From the NCBI GenBank assembly GCA_902826815.1, contig CADEGF010000056.1, positions 7,230 to 48,155 on the forward strand: a stretch of 40,926 nucleotides of DNA, given 5' to 3'. This DNA is from an uncultured Mycobacteriaceae bacterium (GTDB taxonomy: Bacteria > Actinomycetota > Actinomycetes > Mycobacteriales > Mycobacteriaceae). Position numbers and translations under genes: made by a program. The notes under the pieces are model-generated. The model did not search any database, had not been told where the DNA came from, and saw nothing but the letters and a program-made list of their open reading frames with translations. Positions 7,551 to 16,001 of this stretch are shown piece by piece (position 1 is the first letter of the stretch; every line of letters starts with the position of its first letter).

Positions 7551-8417
7551 GTGACGACGGAGTCATGGCGCAAAGATCCAGCAATCGTCGCGGGAGCAAG
7601 TCTGTCTAAATCGTCTGCAGGTGCGTTGTCCGCCGCTCCACCGCTGGTGCTACTGCATCCGTTGGGGTCGACGGGCGCGATGTCATGGGCCCCACTCGCC
7701 GAATCGCTTCGGGGTGCGGGCTATCGCGTCGCGGCTCCAGATCTGCCAGGGCACGGGACCGCCCGCGACACCCCGTTCACGTGGGAGAGCGCAAAGGCGA
7801 CGGTTCGTGCGGCAACCGAGCGGTTCGCGCCGGAGAAGCCGGTCCTTATCGGCCATTCCCTCGGGGCGGCGACCGCGATTTACTCCGCACAGCGCGACCC
7901 GACCAGCTTTGCCGGTCTGCTGCTCAGCGGTGCGGGAGCCTGTTGGAACGACCGGTACGTCAGGTGGGGGCTGACGGTGGCGGCGGCCGTCGGAGCTCTC
8001 GCGGCAGCCGTCGGCCGTCGCGAATTACTCGTTCATGCCGCAGGCGTACGCGGCCCTCAAATCGTCAGTGCCGCCCGCACCGCAGATGTCGGGCCGATCC
8101 AATTATGGTGCGCCGCAAGACAGTTGACGCGATTCGATGTACGCGGCACACCCCCGCCACCGATACCGTGCGCTGTCATCGTGCTCACCGATGACCGGCG
8201 GATGCCGCCGGGGCTCCAGCGGGCACTCGCGAGGTACTTGAGCTGTCCGCACGTGGACGTCGCCGCGGATCACGACGGGCCGGTGCGCCAGACCGCCCGG
8301 TTCTACGACGGCGTGCAAACCGCGCTCGCGCTGCTAAGCGGTGGCGACAAGATCGGTGCCGTATTGCCTCAATCGGTGGCTATCGTCAGCCAAAAGGGAG
8401 GGAACGATCCCCTATGA
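7551..8417 (+). CDS. alpha/beta hydrolase
   Basis: The 288-residue product has the alpha/beta hydrolase layout: oxyanion region LLHPLGSTGAMSW (HPLGS in place of the usual HGxxG), nucleophile Ser in GHSLGAA, an Asp in VIVLTDDRRMP and a late His in VAADHDGPV that complete a triad. Its job could be hydrolysis of an ester, thioester or lactone; the substrate is unknown. GTG at 7551 is the only early start in frame and has no clear ribosome site, so the message may be leaderless. The stop overlaps the next ATG (ATGA at 8414), which ties it to the flavin monooxygenase as first gene of the cluster. Confidence 0.8.
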   Translation: MTTESWRKDPAIVAGASLSKSSAGALSAAPPLVLLHPLGSTGAMSWAPLAESLRGAGYRVAAPDLPGHGTARDTPFTWESAKATVRAATERFAPEKPVLIGHSLGAATAIYSAQRDPTSFAGLLLSGAGACWNDRYVRWGLTVAAAVGALAAAVGRRELLVHAAGVRGPQIVSAARTADVGPIQLWCAARQLTRFDVRGTPPPPIPCAVIVLTDDRRMPPGLQRALARYLSCPHVDVAADHDGPVRQTARFYDGVQTALALLSGGDKIGAVLPQSVAIVSQKGGNDPL

Positions 8418-9616
8418 CAACGCAATTCCAAGACAACCGCGACGCGGTAGTCATCGGGGCGGGCCCCTCCGGTCTCGCCATCGCACGCGAGCTCGAGCAT
8501 AAGCACGGCGTCGACACACTTGTCGTCGACCGAGCAACGGCGCCCGCCATCTCGTGGCGCACCCGCTACGACAACTTCCGCCTGAACACCACCGGATTTT
8601 TGTCACATCTTCCGGGGCAGCGGATCCCGTTGACCGCAGGCCGCTGGCCAACGCGTGAGGACATGGTCCGTTACTTCGACGATTACGTGCGGTGCCAGAA
8701 CATCACACTCGAGCTTGGCTGTGATGTCAACGGGGTCGTCCCCGCCGCAGGCGGCTGGCGGGTCGACACATCGTCAGGGGAAATCCGAACCCGGGCAATC
8801 GTTCTCGCCACCGGCAACTACCGCACACCCACCATCCCTCCGTGGCCGGGCCTGAGTCAGTTCACCGGCGAGGTCGTGCACTCCGGCAACTTCAGAAACG
8901 CTTGGCCCTTCCGCGACCGCGACGTCCTCGTTGTCGGTGCGGGTAACTCGGCGGCTGACATCGCCGTCCAGCTCGCCAACAACGGCGCGCGGCGGATCTG
9001 GCTCGCGGTCCGCACCCCGCCGCATCTTGTGCGGCGGGCAATCGGACCGCTGCCGTCGGATGTGCTCCTCGAGCTTTTCGCCTGGGCGCCTGCGGGCGCG
9101 GTTGATCCGATAATCGGGCTGTACGAACGGCTGATATGGGGCGACTTGTCGGCATACGGCTTCGATCGACCGCCGGCGGGGCTGAAGGCGACGGTAGAAC
9201 GGACGGGCCGCATCCCCACCCTCGCCGGCGAGCTCATTGCCGCCGTGCGGGCAGGTCGCGTCGAGGTCGTCCCGTCTGTGGAGGCCGTCGAACACGAACG
9301 TGTGGTCCTCGCCGACGGCAGCCGCATACCGCCGACGGTGATCATCGCCGCCACCGGGTTCAGCATGGATCTCGACGGTCTGGTCGGCCACCTCGGCGTA
9401 CTAGACGAACGCGGCAAGCTAGGCGGCGGATTCGCCTCACACATCGGCGATGGAATGTTCGCGATCGGCTACGGCATTCCGCCGAATGGCCCACTGCGAG
9501 CAATCCGCCGCGCCGCCTCGCCGCTGGCCCGTGAGATCGCCGCCTACCTGGCGCCAGCGCTACCGATTCACGTTTCGCAGCAGGCCACGCCCAACAGCAG
9601 GCTGCCAGCTATGTGA
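8414..9616 (+). CDS. CzcO/YUCCA-type NAD(P)H flavin monooxygenase
   Basis: The 400-residue enzyme has an N-terminal FAD fingerprint (VVIGAGPSGLAIARELE), the flavin-monooxygenase motif FTGEVVHSGNF, a second nucleotide fingerprint for NADPH (VVGAGNSAADIAVQLA) and the late ATGF motif. These are marks of class B single-component monooxygenases, which make a flavin hydroperoxide to add one oxygen to a soft or carbonyl centre. Many relatives are annotated as trk-type or CzcO without proven function. It overlaps the hydrolase gene by ATGA and is followed by a 200-base gap with a possible promoter, then by the oxidase. Substrate unknown. Confidence 0.85.
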   Translation: MTTQFQDNRDAVVIGAGPSGLAIARELEHKHGVDTLVVDRATAPAISWRTRYDNFRLNTTGFLSHLPGQRIPLTAGRWPTREDMVRYFDDYVRCQNITLELGCDVNGVVPAAGGWRVDTSSGEIRTRAIVLATGNYRTPTIPPWPGLSQFTGEVVHSGNFRNAWPFRDRDVLVVGAGNSAADIAVQLANNGARRIWLAVRTPPHLVRRAIGPLPSDVLLELFAWAPAGAVDPIIGLYERLIWGDLSAYGFDRPPAGLKATVERTGRIPTLAGELIAAVRAGRVEVVPSVEAVEHERVVLADGSRIPPTVIIAATGFSMDLDGLVGHLGVLDERGKLGGGFASHIGDGMFAIGYGIPPNGPLRAIRRAASPLAREIAAYLAPALPIHVSQQATPNSRLPAM

Positions 9617-9817
9617 GACCGATCCGCAAGGCGAACCACGTCGATGGCAATCGGCGAAATCGCCGTAGTATCAGTATGTTTCGGCCACAGTCGAGATGGG
9701 CTTTTGCTGCTGGTGACCAATCTGTGACGTCGACCACTCCTGGTGAACGAATACCACGCAAGAGCCGTTTCACCTGATAGCCGGTGAATCAGCCGGATCT
9801 CGAGAAGGAAATTAGCA
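9617..9817 (+). promoter_or_regulatory. intergenic region with a partial Crp-like site
   Basis: No gene of its own is seen in these 201 bases. TGTGACGTCGACCACT at 9723-9738 has a perfect left half of the mycobacterial Crp consensus (TGTGA-N6-TCACA) and 3 of 5 matches in the right half. With a Crp paralog 2.2 kb upstream it could be a regulated promoter for the oxidase operon, but single half sites are common by chance. Confidence 0.3.
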
Positions 9818-9889
9818 ATGGGCGCAAAGCATCTGGTCGCCAGGGTGGCATCGCCGAGAGCGCCATTGGGTGAAATCAAGGGGACGTGA
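9818..9889 (+). CDS. 23-residue leader ORF coupled to the oxidase gene
   Basis: ATG at 9818 follows AAGGA with about 9 bases spacing, the best ribosome site of the cluster. The frame ends in TGA at 9887-9889, whose last base is the first base of the oxidase ATG (TGATG), the classic layout for re-initiation. The peptide begins MGAKHLVARV and ends EIKGT; no family is recognised. It probably sets translation of the downstream operon rather than acting as a protein. Confidence 0.5.
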   Translation: MGAKHLVARVASPRAPLGEIKGT

Positions 9890-11229
9890 TGGTTCTGCTT
9901 TCCGTCGAAAAGTACTACTTCCGGGGCGCACCGGAGTACGAGACCGCCCGCCGGGCGACGGTATGGAATGGCCTTCTACCCGACCGCTTTCCCGACGTGA
10001 TCGTGCAAGCTCACGACACCGACGACGTGGTCGCAGCAATCCGCTATGCGCGAGCCAACGGCCACAAAGTCGGCGTACGTTCGGGTGGGCATAGCTGGGC
10101 GGCCAATCACCTGCGCGACGGCGGATTGCTGCTCGACGTCAGCCGCCTCGACCACTGCACCGTCGACGCATCTCGGATGACTGCGGACGTCGGGCCTGGC
10201 AAGATCGCCAGCGATTTTGCGATCGAACTCGACTCGCAAGGGCTTTTCTTTCCTTCGGGCCATTGCGAAGGCATTCGGCTCGGCGGCTTCCTGTTGCAGG
10301 GCGGATACGGCTGGAACAGCCCGGCGATTGGCATGGCATGTGAGAGCGTGATTGGGCTGGAGGTCGTCACCGCCGACGGCGAACAGATCTACTGCGACCC
10401 CGAGAACCACGCCGACCTGTATTGGGCCGCTCGCGGCTCGGGCACGGGCTTCTTCGGTGTGGTCACCGCATTCAAACTGCGGATTCACCGGCGCCCGGCG
10501 GTGGTGGGCACCTGCCTGTACATGTACCCAATCGAGCTCGTCGACGAGGTGTACACCTGGGGACGCGAGATCAGTTCGCAGGTCGACGACCGGGTCGAGC
10601 TGCAGATCCTCGCCACCCGCGCTAACCCGGCAGCCGGCATCGACCACCCCACCATCACGATCGCCTCGCCGGTCTTCGCCGAATCAGAAGAGGAGGCGGC
10701 GAAAGCCCTTGGCGTGCTTGGCACCTGCCCGGTCGCCGACAAGGCGATGATCAACGTTCCCTACCTGCCGACCACCCTGGCGAACTGGTACACCGCCGTG
10801 ATGACCAACTACCCGGAAGGGCACCGCTACATCGCCGACAACATGTTCACGTCGGCCTCGGCGGCGGAGCTACTGCCGGGCATCCGCAACATCATCGAAA
10901 CGATGCCGCCGCACCCCTCGCACTTCATCTTCACGGGTTGGAAGGCGTCGCCGGAACGCGTGGACAAGGTGTACGGCCTGGAGGACGAGATCTATATGGC
11001 GCTGTACACCGTCTGGCAGGACCCCGCCGACGACGCGCGTTACCGCGACTGGGCCGCCTCCAACATGGCGGCGATGTCGCATCTGGCAACCGGCATCGCG
11101 CTCGCCGACGAGAATCTCGGCAGGCGCCAGGCGCGTTTCATCACCGAACCGAACGTGGCACGCCTCGACAAGGTGCGCTCGAGTTACGATCCGGACGGCC
11201 GCTTCCACAGTTGGATGGACTGTCCATGA
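9889..11229 (+). CDS. berberine-bridge-type FAD oxidoreductase (PCMH/VAO fold)
   Basis: The 446-residue protein has the PCMH-type FAD domain: VRSGGHSW with the His that takes covalent FAD (about residue 70), then FPSGHCEGIRLGG, where the Cys lines up with the second attachment Cys of bicovalent relatives (TCPTVGVGG type), and GSGTGFFGVVTAF. The end has a BBE-like motif (RSSYDPDGRFHSW; the usual is YDPxNxF). Such enzymes oxidise alcohols, sugars or amines, or close rings, with oxygen as acceptor. ATG 9889 is preferred to GTG 9886 because AAGGGG ends 5 bases before it and the leader ORF stop overlaps it. There is no signal peptide, so it is cytoplasmic. The stop overlaps the next gene (ATGA at 11226). 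Confidence 0.85.
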   Translation: MVLLSVEKYYFRGAPEYETARRATVWNGLLPDRFPDVIVQAHDTDDVVAAIRYARANGHKVGVRSGGHSWAANHLRDGGLLLDVSRLDHCTVDASRMTADVGPGKIASDFAIELDSQGLFFPSGHCEGIRLGGFLLQGGYGWNSPAIGMACESVIGLEVVTADGEQIYCDPENHADLYWAARGSGTGFFGVVTAFKLRIHRRPAVVGTCLYMYPIELVDEVYTWGREISSQVDDRVELQILATRANPAAGIDHPTITIASPVFAESEEEAAKALGVLGTCPVADKAMINVPYLPTTLANWYTAVMTNYPEGHRYIADNMFTSASAAELLPGIRNIIETMPPHPSHFIFTGWKASPERVDKVYGLEDEIYMALYTVWQDPADDARYRDWAASNMAAMSHLATGIALADENLGRRQARFITEPNVARLDKVRSSYDPDGRFHSWMDCP

Positions 11230-12464
11230 AACTGACTGCGCAGCAACGTAATTCGGATAAGTGCTCCGCAAAAAAGAGGCGAGACTCCGACTCGCTTCGG
11301 GTCCTCGTGATCGGCGCTGGGGTCGGCGGTATCTCCATTGCCCGGGGACTGCTGCGAGACGGGCACGACGTCACCGTGTTCGAACAACGACCAGATAACC
11401 GACCCGGTGGCGGTGCAGTGACCATCTGGTCCAACGGGGCGACGGTACTGGACCAGCTGGGCGTCGACATGGGCGGCGCAGGTCAACTGCTGTCCACCGT
11501 GCGGCTTTCCACATCGACGGGGCGCCCGCTGGTCAACATCGACCTGACCACGATTGTGGACCGGCTGGGCGGCACCGTGCGGATGGTCCCGCGTCGGGTC
11601 CTGCTCGAGCGCCTGTCGGAGGGCTTCCCGGTCGAACGCATCCGATTCAACTCCCGTGCGATCGGCGCCGTCAGTACCAGAGACGGGGTACGGATCGAGT
11701 TCGAAGACGGTAGCTCGGCAGAAGGCGATCTGTTGATCGGCGCCGACGGACTGCACTCGGTCGTTCGAGACATTTCCGGTGCGCCGCCTGCGAAGCCGAC
11801 CGGGTGGTGCAGCTGGCAGGGGCTGATCACGCTCCCCCACATCGCCGAAAAGCAGGTCGCACTGCAGATCATCGGAGAGCACGGAAACGTCGGGCTCTGG
11901 CCAGCGGGTGGCCGCGAACTGCAGTGGTGGTTCGATCGTCGGTGGTCACCCGACTTCGTCAGGCCGGAACACCCGATCGACATGCTCCGCTCCAACTTCA
12001 GCGGATGGTCCGACTCGGTCGATCGAGTACTCGCGATGCTGACCGACGACGACCTGGCGGACTCGCCGTTCCCGCACTTTCGGCATCCGATTCCGCGCAC
12101 GCCGCGCAACGGGGCGATGACATTGCTCGGCGACGCCGCACATGCGATGCCGTCCATCCTCGCGCAGGGCACGAATCAGGCTCTGCTCGACACGATGGTG
12201 TTGTGGAAAGCACTTTCGGATTTCCAGAAGGGCACGACAGGTGATCTGTCGGACGCGCTGCGCTGGTACGAGAAGACGAGGCGGCCCAAGGTTTCGGCCG
12301 TGTCGTGGGTGACATCGCGGCAGATGTCGCAGAGCGAGTCAGTGCTGAAGCCAGCGGCCATGCTCTCGGACTCGTTTGGCACATGGGCAATGACTACGTT
12401 TCTGAGTTCGCTCAGCCACCGCCGGATTGCCGCGGACGTAGACCGAGAGTTGTCGAACCGATGA
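11226..12464 (+). CDS. aromatic-type FAD monooxygenase (PHBH fold)
   Basis: The start is ATG 11226, overlapping the oxidase stop; the long upstream frame is a shadow. The 412-residue enzyme has, after about 25 residues, the FAD fingerprint VLVIGAGVGGISIARGL, then the DG motif GADGLHSVVR and the GD motif LLGDAAHAMPSILAQGTNQAL. These are marks of group A hydroxylases, which hydroxylate aromatic or polyketide rings using NAD(P)H and oxygen. The stop overlaps the methyltransferase start (ATGA at 12461), so oxidase, hydroxylase and methyltransferase are translationally coupled and probably act in one pathway: a hydroxyl added here could be methylated next. Confidence 0.87.
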   Translation: MKLTAQQRNSDKCSAKKRRDSDSLRVLVIGAGVGGISIARGLLRDGHDVTVFEQRPDNRPGGGAVTIWSNGATVLDQLGVDMGGAGQLLSTVRLSTSTGRPLVNIDLTTIVDRLGGTVRMVPRRVLLERLSEGFPVERIRFNSRAIGAVSTRDGVRIEFEDGSSAEGDLLIGADGLHSVVRDISGAPPAKPTGWCSWQGLITLPHIAEKQVALQIIGEHGNVGLWPAGGRELQWWFDRRWSPDFVRPEHPIDMLRSNFSGWSDSVDRVLAMLTDDDLADSPFPHFRHPIPRTPRNGAMTLLGDAAHAMPSILAQGTNQALLDTMVLWKALSDFQKGTTGDLSDALRWYEKTRRPKVSAVSWVTSRQMSQSESVLKPAAMLSDSFGTWAMTTFLSSLSHRRIAADVDRELSNR

Positions 12465-13543
12465 ATCATGTGCCACCCGCCAAGCTGGCCCGCGTCATCG
12501 AGTGGACGCGCCACCATCTGTATCGGCTCAATCAACGGCTGATGCCCGCGCCGGCAGCGCTTTTCGAGATCATCCTCGCCGGCTGGACGTCGCAGGCGAT
12601 CACGGTGGCGGCCCAACTCGGCGTCGCCGATGCCCTCGCCGACGGCCCATTGTCGATCGACGAGTTGGCGGCCCGGGTGGACGCCGACGCGGATGCACTG
12701 CGCCGGCTGCTGCGGGCATTGATCGGTCGCGGCATATTCCGGCAGCGGCGTGACGGCCGGTATGAGCTGAACTCCCTCGCCGACACTCTGCGGTCCGACG
12801 CCGCAGTGTCAATGACTTCCGCGGCACGGTTCTACGGTTCGCAGGAACAGCGCGAACGCTGGACCCTGCTGGTGGATTCCGTGCGCACCGGGGACTCAGT
12901 CGTCGCGGCATTGCGCGGCAAGGAGAGCTTCGACTACTTCGCCGAGAAGCCTGAGCTTGCCCAACTCTTCAACCAGACCATGTCGAGCATTTCGGCGCTG
13001 ACCGACGCAACCGTTGTCGCCGGATACGACTTCAGCGTCTACCCGACCATCATCGACGTCGGCGGCGGGCATGGCACACTGCTGGCCGCCATGCTGGCGT
13101 CCGCGCCGACGTCGCGGGGTGTCCTGTACGACCTGCCGTCGGTCGTCGCGGACGCCCCCGACCTGTTGCGGAAGCAGGAGGTCGCCGACCGCGTTCGTAT
13201 CGCCGAGGGATCGTTTTTTGACAGCGTTCCGCCCAACGGTGACGCGTACATCCTCAAGAACATCCTTCACGACTGGCCGGACGACAAGGCGGTTCAGATC
13301 CTGCGTAGCGTCCGCGCGGCAACCGGCCCCCGAGCCACGGTGCTGCTTGTGGAGCTCGTCATCCCCCGTCACAACCGTGACTTCCCGGGAAAGTGGGCGG
13401 ATCTGGAGATGATGCTGAATCTGGGGGCGCGTGAACGCACCGCGGCCGAGTACCGAGAACTGCTGAGCGAAGCTGGATTCCGGATGACGAGGGTGGTCCC
13501 AACCGCTTCACCGCTCAGCGTGGTCGAGGCCACGCCCGCGTAA
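12461..13543 (+). CDS. SAM-dependent O-methyltransferase (small-molecule type)
   Basis: The 360-residue protein has an N-terminal winged-helix dimerisation domain (about residues 25-105) and a class I methyltransferase domain with DVGGGHGTLLAAML for SAM, and LKNILHDWPDD, where the His is the usual general base of Methyltransf_2 enzymes (plant COMT / hydroxyneurosporene methyltransferase type). It should methylate a phenolic or enolic oxygen. ATG 12461 overlaps the previous stop. It is the last gene of the cluster; 23 bases separate its stop from that of the convergent MmpL gene, and no hairpin is seen between them. Confidence 0.87.
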   Translation: MNHVPPAKLARVIEWTRHHLYRLNQRLMPAPAALFEIILAGWTSQAITVAAQLGVADALADGPLSIDELAARVDADADALRRLLRALIGRGIFRQRRDGRYELNSLADTLRSDAAVSMTSAARFYGSQEQRERWTLLVDSVRTGDSVVAALRGKESFDYFAEKPELAQLFNQTMSSISALTDATVVAGYDFSVYPTIIDVGGGHGTLLAAMLASAPTSRGVLYDLPSVVADAPDLLRKQEVADRVRIAEGSFFDSVPPNGDAYILKNILHDWPDDKAVQILRSVRAATGPRATVLLVELVIPRHNRDFPGKWADLEMMLNLGARERTAAEYRELLSEAGFRMTRVVPTASPLSVVEATPA

Positions 13544-13566
13544 TCCCGCAATACGCCTCGAAACCG

Positions 13567-15840
13567 TTAGGCCACGGGCACCGTGGTTCGTGAGGTCAAC
13601 TTCTCGTCCTCATTCTCACCCTCGCGCAGGCCGATGCGGTCGTGCAGCCACACCAACGGTTTCGGTGCCCACCAGTTCCACTTACCCAGCACGTGCATGG
13701 AAGCGGGCAGCAGCACCATCCGCACCAGCGTGGCGTCGACCAGTACGGCCAGCGTCAGGCCCAGCCCGAGCATCCGCATGAACTGCACGTGGGCGCCAAA
13801 CAGGGCGGCGAACGATATCGACATCACCAGGGCTGCGGCGGTGATCACCCGACCGGTGCGGGCCAACCCCATTGCGACGCTCTCATCGTTGTCGGCACGG
13901 GTTCGCCGCGATGCCAGCCAGTACTCGCGAATCCGCGACAGCAGGAACACCTCATAGTCCATCGACAGGCCAAAAGCGATGCAGAACAACAACACCGGAG
14001 TGTTGGCGGGCAGGGTTCCGGTGGACGTCGTTCCGAGCGCACCCAGGTGCCCATCCTGGAAAATCCACACCAGCGCACCGAACGCGGCGGTGAGCGAGAG
14101 CACGTTGAGTACGAGTGCCTTGAGCGGCAGCACGACGCTGCCCGTCAGCAGGAACAACAGTCCGAACGTGATCACCGCGATCAGCCCAAGCACCGCGGGC
14201 AACCGTGACGTGATGGCGTCGACGCTGTCGCGGTTGGTCTGCGCGATGCCGGTCAGCTCGACCGGGCGGCCTGCCGGTCCGGGTACCGAATGCAGCCGGT
14301 CGAGTTGGGTCTGCGAGGAATCGGAGAACAACGGGGCTGCGCTGTCGACGGTGAGGAAGGCGCTGCCCTGCGTCAGCCCGGTGGCCGCCGAGGGCGGCCC
14401 GACCCGGACTCCTGCGACGAACGTGCCCGACGGCGCCGACACCGCCGAAACATCCGGGACGCGGGACAATTCGGCGGCGTAGCGCTCCAGATCCGCCGGT
14501 GTGAGGCCCTTCGCGTCGGGGATCACCGCGGTGACCGCGGTGGCGGCGGTGTCGCCGAAGTCATTGCGCAACTGGTCGCCGACCTGATGCGCCGACACCG
14601 ATGTCGGCAGTACTCGGTCATCGGGGAATCCCCACTTCACCCCGAGGAAAGGCGCGCCGAGCACCAGCAGCAGCGCCACAACGGCCAGGCCGAGAGGCAG
14701 GGCGCGGCGCATCACGAACGTCGTCGACCGATACCAGAACTGTGCCTCGACCGGCCGGGGTGCAGGGTCGGGGCGGTGCAGCAGCCGCCGTACAAGCCGT
14801 CGCACATCCAGAGCGTTCAGCCGGTCGCCCAGCAGGACGATGGCCGCAGGCGCGACGACCACCGCCGCCAGCGCCGCGAACGCGACGGTGGCGACACCGG
14901 CGTAGGCGAACGACTTCAAAACGTGCATCGGGAACAGGGCCAGCGCGGCCATCGACAGCGCCACCGTCGTCGCCGAGACCAGCACCGTGCGCCCCGCCGT
15001 CGTCATCGTGCGGACCAGGGCGATGTGCGGGTCGGCGCCGCCGGCCAGTTCGTCGCGATAGCGGCTGATGATCAGCAACGTGTAGTCGATCGCCAGGGCG
15101 AGGCCCATCGCGGTGCTGAGGTTGGGCGCGAGGTTCGACACGTCGGTGCCGAAGCTGATGAAGCGCAGGACCGCCATCGACCCCAGGATCGCCATCAGCC
15201 CGACCGCAACGGGCAGTGCGGCCGCCAGTAGGCCACCGAATACCCAGACCAGCACGAGGAAGCTCAACGGAATGGCGATCGACTCCATGAGCAGAAGATC
15301 GCGCTGCAGCTCGGAGTTGATCTGCGCGTTCACCATCACGACCCCACCCGACCGGACCATGACACCGGTCGCCCCGACGGGATGATCGCGCGCCACCTCC
15401 TCGGACAGCGTCTGGGCGGAATCCTGCGCGACGCTCTCTCCGCCGCTGATACCCGCGACAACCAATCCGACCTTGCCGTCCGTGCTGACAAGATCTTTCG
15501 CCGCCGCCGGTTGGGCGCTCCACGCCGACGTCACCTCGGCGACGTTCGGTGCTCGCCTCAGCTGATCCACGATGCTCAACCCCACCGCGCGGGCCGCCGG
15601 GCCGGTGGCGCTGTCCGGCGCGGTGACCGTGATCAGCATCTGCATATCGCCCTGGTGGAACTTGTCGGTCAGCAGTTGCGTCGCCCTTGCCGACTCCGAA
15701 CTTGGGTCCTGGAATCCGCTCGAGGACAGGCTTTTGGCGACCGGGACACCAAAGACCCCCGCGGCCAGCATGACCAACACGGCCGCCGCGATGACCCGCC
15801 GCGGCGCTGCGATCGCCAGCAATGCGATTCGTTGCGGCAC
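13567..15840 (-). CDS. MmpL-family RND transporter
   Basis: GTG at 15840 is chosen because AAGGAGGA, a near-perfect ribosome site, ends 6 bases before it; the frame runs up to 15882 without one. The 757-residue protein has the MmpL plan: one helix, a large outer loop, five helices with the first Asp-Tyr pair (LALAIDYTLLIISRYRDE), a second loop and a second bundle with the other pair (GLSMDYEVFLLSRIRE). The pairs carry the proton path. It lacks the long C-terminal tail of MmpL3. MmpL proteins export lipids, siderophores or drugs; its place facing the tailoring cluster suggests export of the product, but it is on the other strand with its own promoter, so that link is inference. Confidence 0.9.
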   Translation of the reverse strand: MPQRIALLAIAAPRRVIAAAVLVMLAAGVFGVPVAKSLSSSGFQDPSSESARATQLLTDKFHQGDMQMLITVTAPDSATGPAARAVGLSIVDQLRRAPNVAEVTSAWSAQPAAAKDLVSTDGKVGLVVAGISGGESVAQDSAQTLSEEVARDHPVGATGVMVRSGGVVMVNAQINSELQRDLLLMESIAIPLSFLVLVWVFGGLLAAALPVAVGLMAILGSMAVLRFISFGTDVSNLAPNLSTAMGLALAIDYTLLIISRYRDELAGGADPHIALVRTMTTAGRTVLVSATTVALSMAALALFPMHVLKSFAYAGVATVAFAALAAVVVAPAAIVLLGDRLNALDVRRLVRRLLHRPDPAPRPVEAQFWYRSTTFVMRRALPLGLAVVALLLVLGAPFLGVKWGFPDDRVLPTSVSAHQVGDQLRNDFGDTAATAVTAVIPDAKGLTPADLERYAAELSRVPDVSAVSAPSGTFVAGVRVGPPSAATGLTQGSAFLTVDSAAPLFSDSSQTQLDRLHSVPGPAGRPVELTGIAQTNRDSVDAITSRLPAVLGLIAVITFGLLFLLTGSVVLPLKALVLNVLSLTAAFGALVWIFQDGHLGALGTTSTGTLPANTPVLLFCIAFGLSMDYEVFLLSRIREYWLASRRTRADNDESVAMGLARTGRVITAAALVMSISFAALFGAHVQFMRMLGLGLTLAVLVDATLVRMVLLPASMHVLGKWNWWAPKPLVWLHDRIGLREGENEDEKLTSRTTVPVA

Positions 15841-16001
15841 GTCGCGTCCTCCTTGTCTCCGCGGACGCAAGATCAGCGGCAACGTATTTCACGTCAATAA
15901 TGAAAACGAGCGACGGCCTCGCAGGGTTCATCCCGCGCGCACTACACCGACGTCGTCGAGGAATCACCGACGGTCAACCGTGTCCGGGTTAGTGACGAGG
16001 G

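Noticed and set aside
10938-11225. Long N-terminal extension of the PHBH-type monooxygenase
   Set aside because: It overlaps the oxidase coding region in another frame and reads as low-complexity Arg-rich sequence; the ATGA start at 11226 is far better.
12305-12460. N-terminal extension of the O-methyltransferase
   Set aside because: It is the out-of-frame shadow of the monooxygenase end; ATG 12461 overlaps the stop as elsewhere in this operon.
14290-15231. Long plus-strand ORF of 313 codons inside the MmpL gene
   Set aside because: It is a shadow of a high-GC gene: Arg/Gln/His-rich, no domain, and opposite to a clear transporter.
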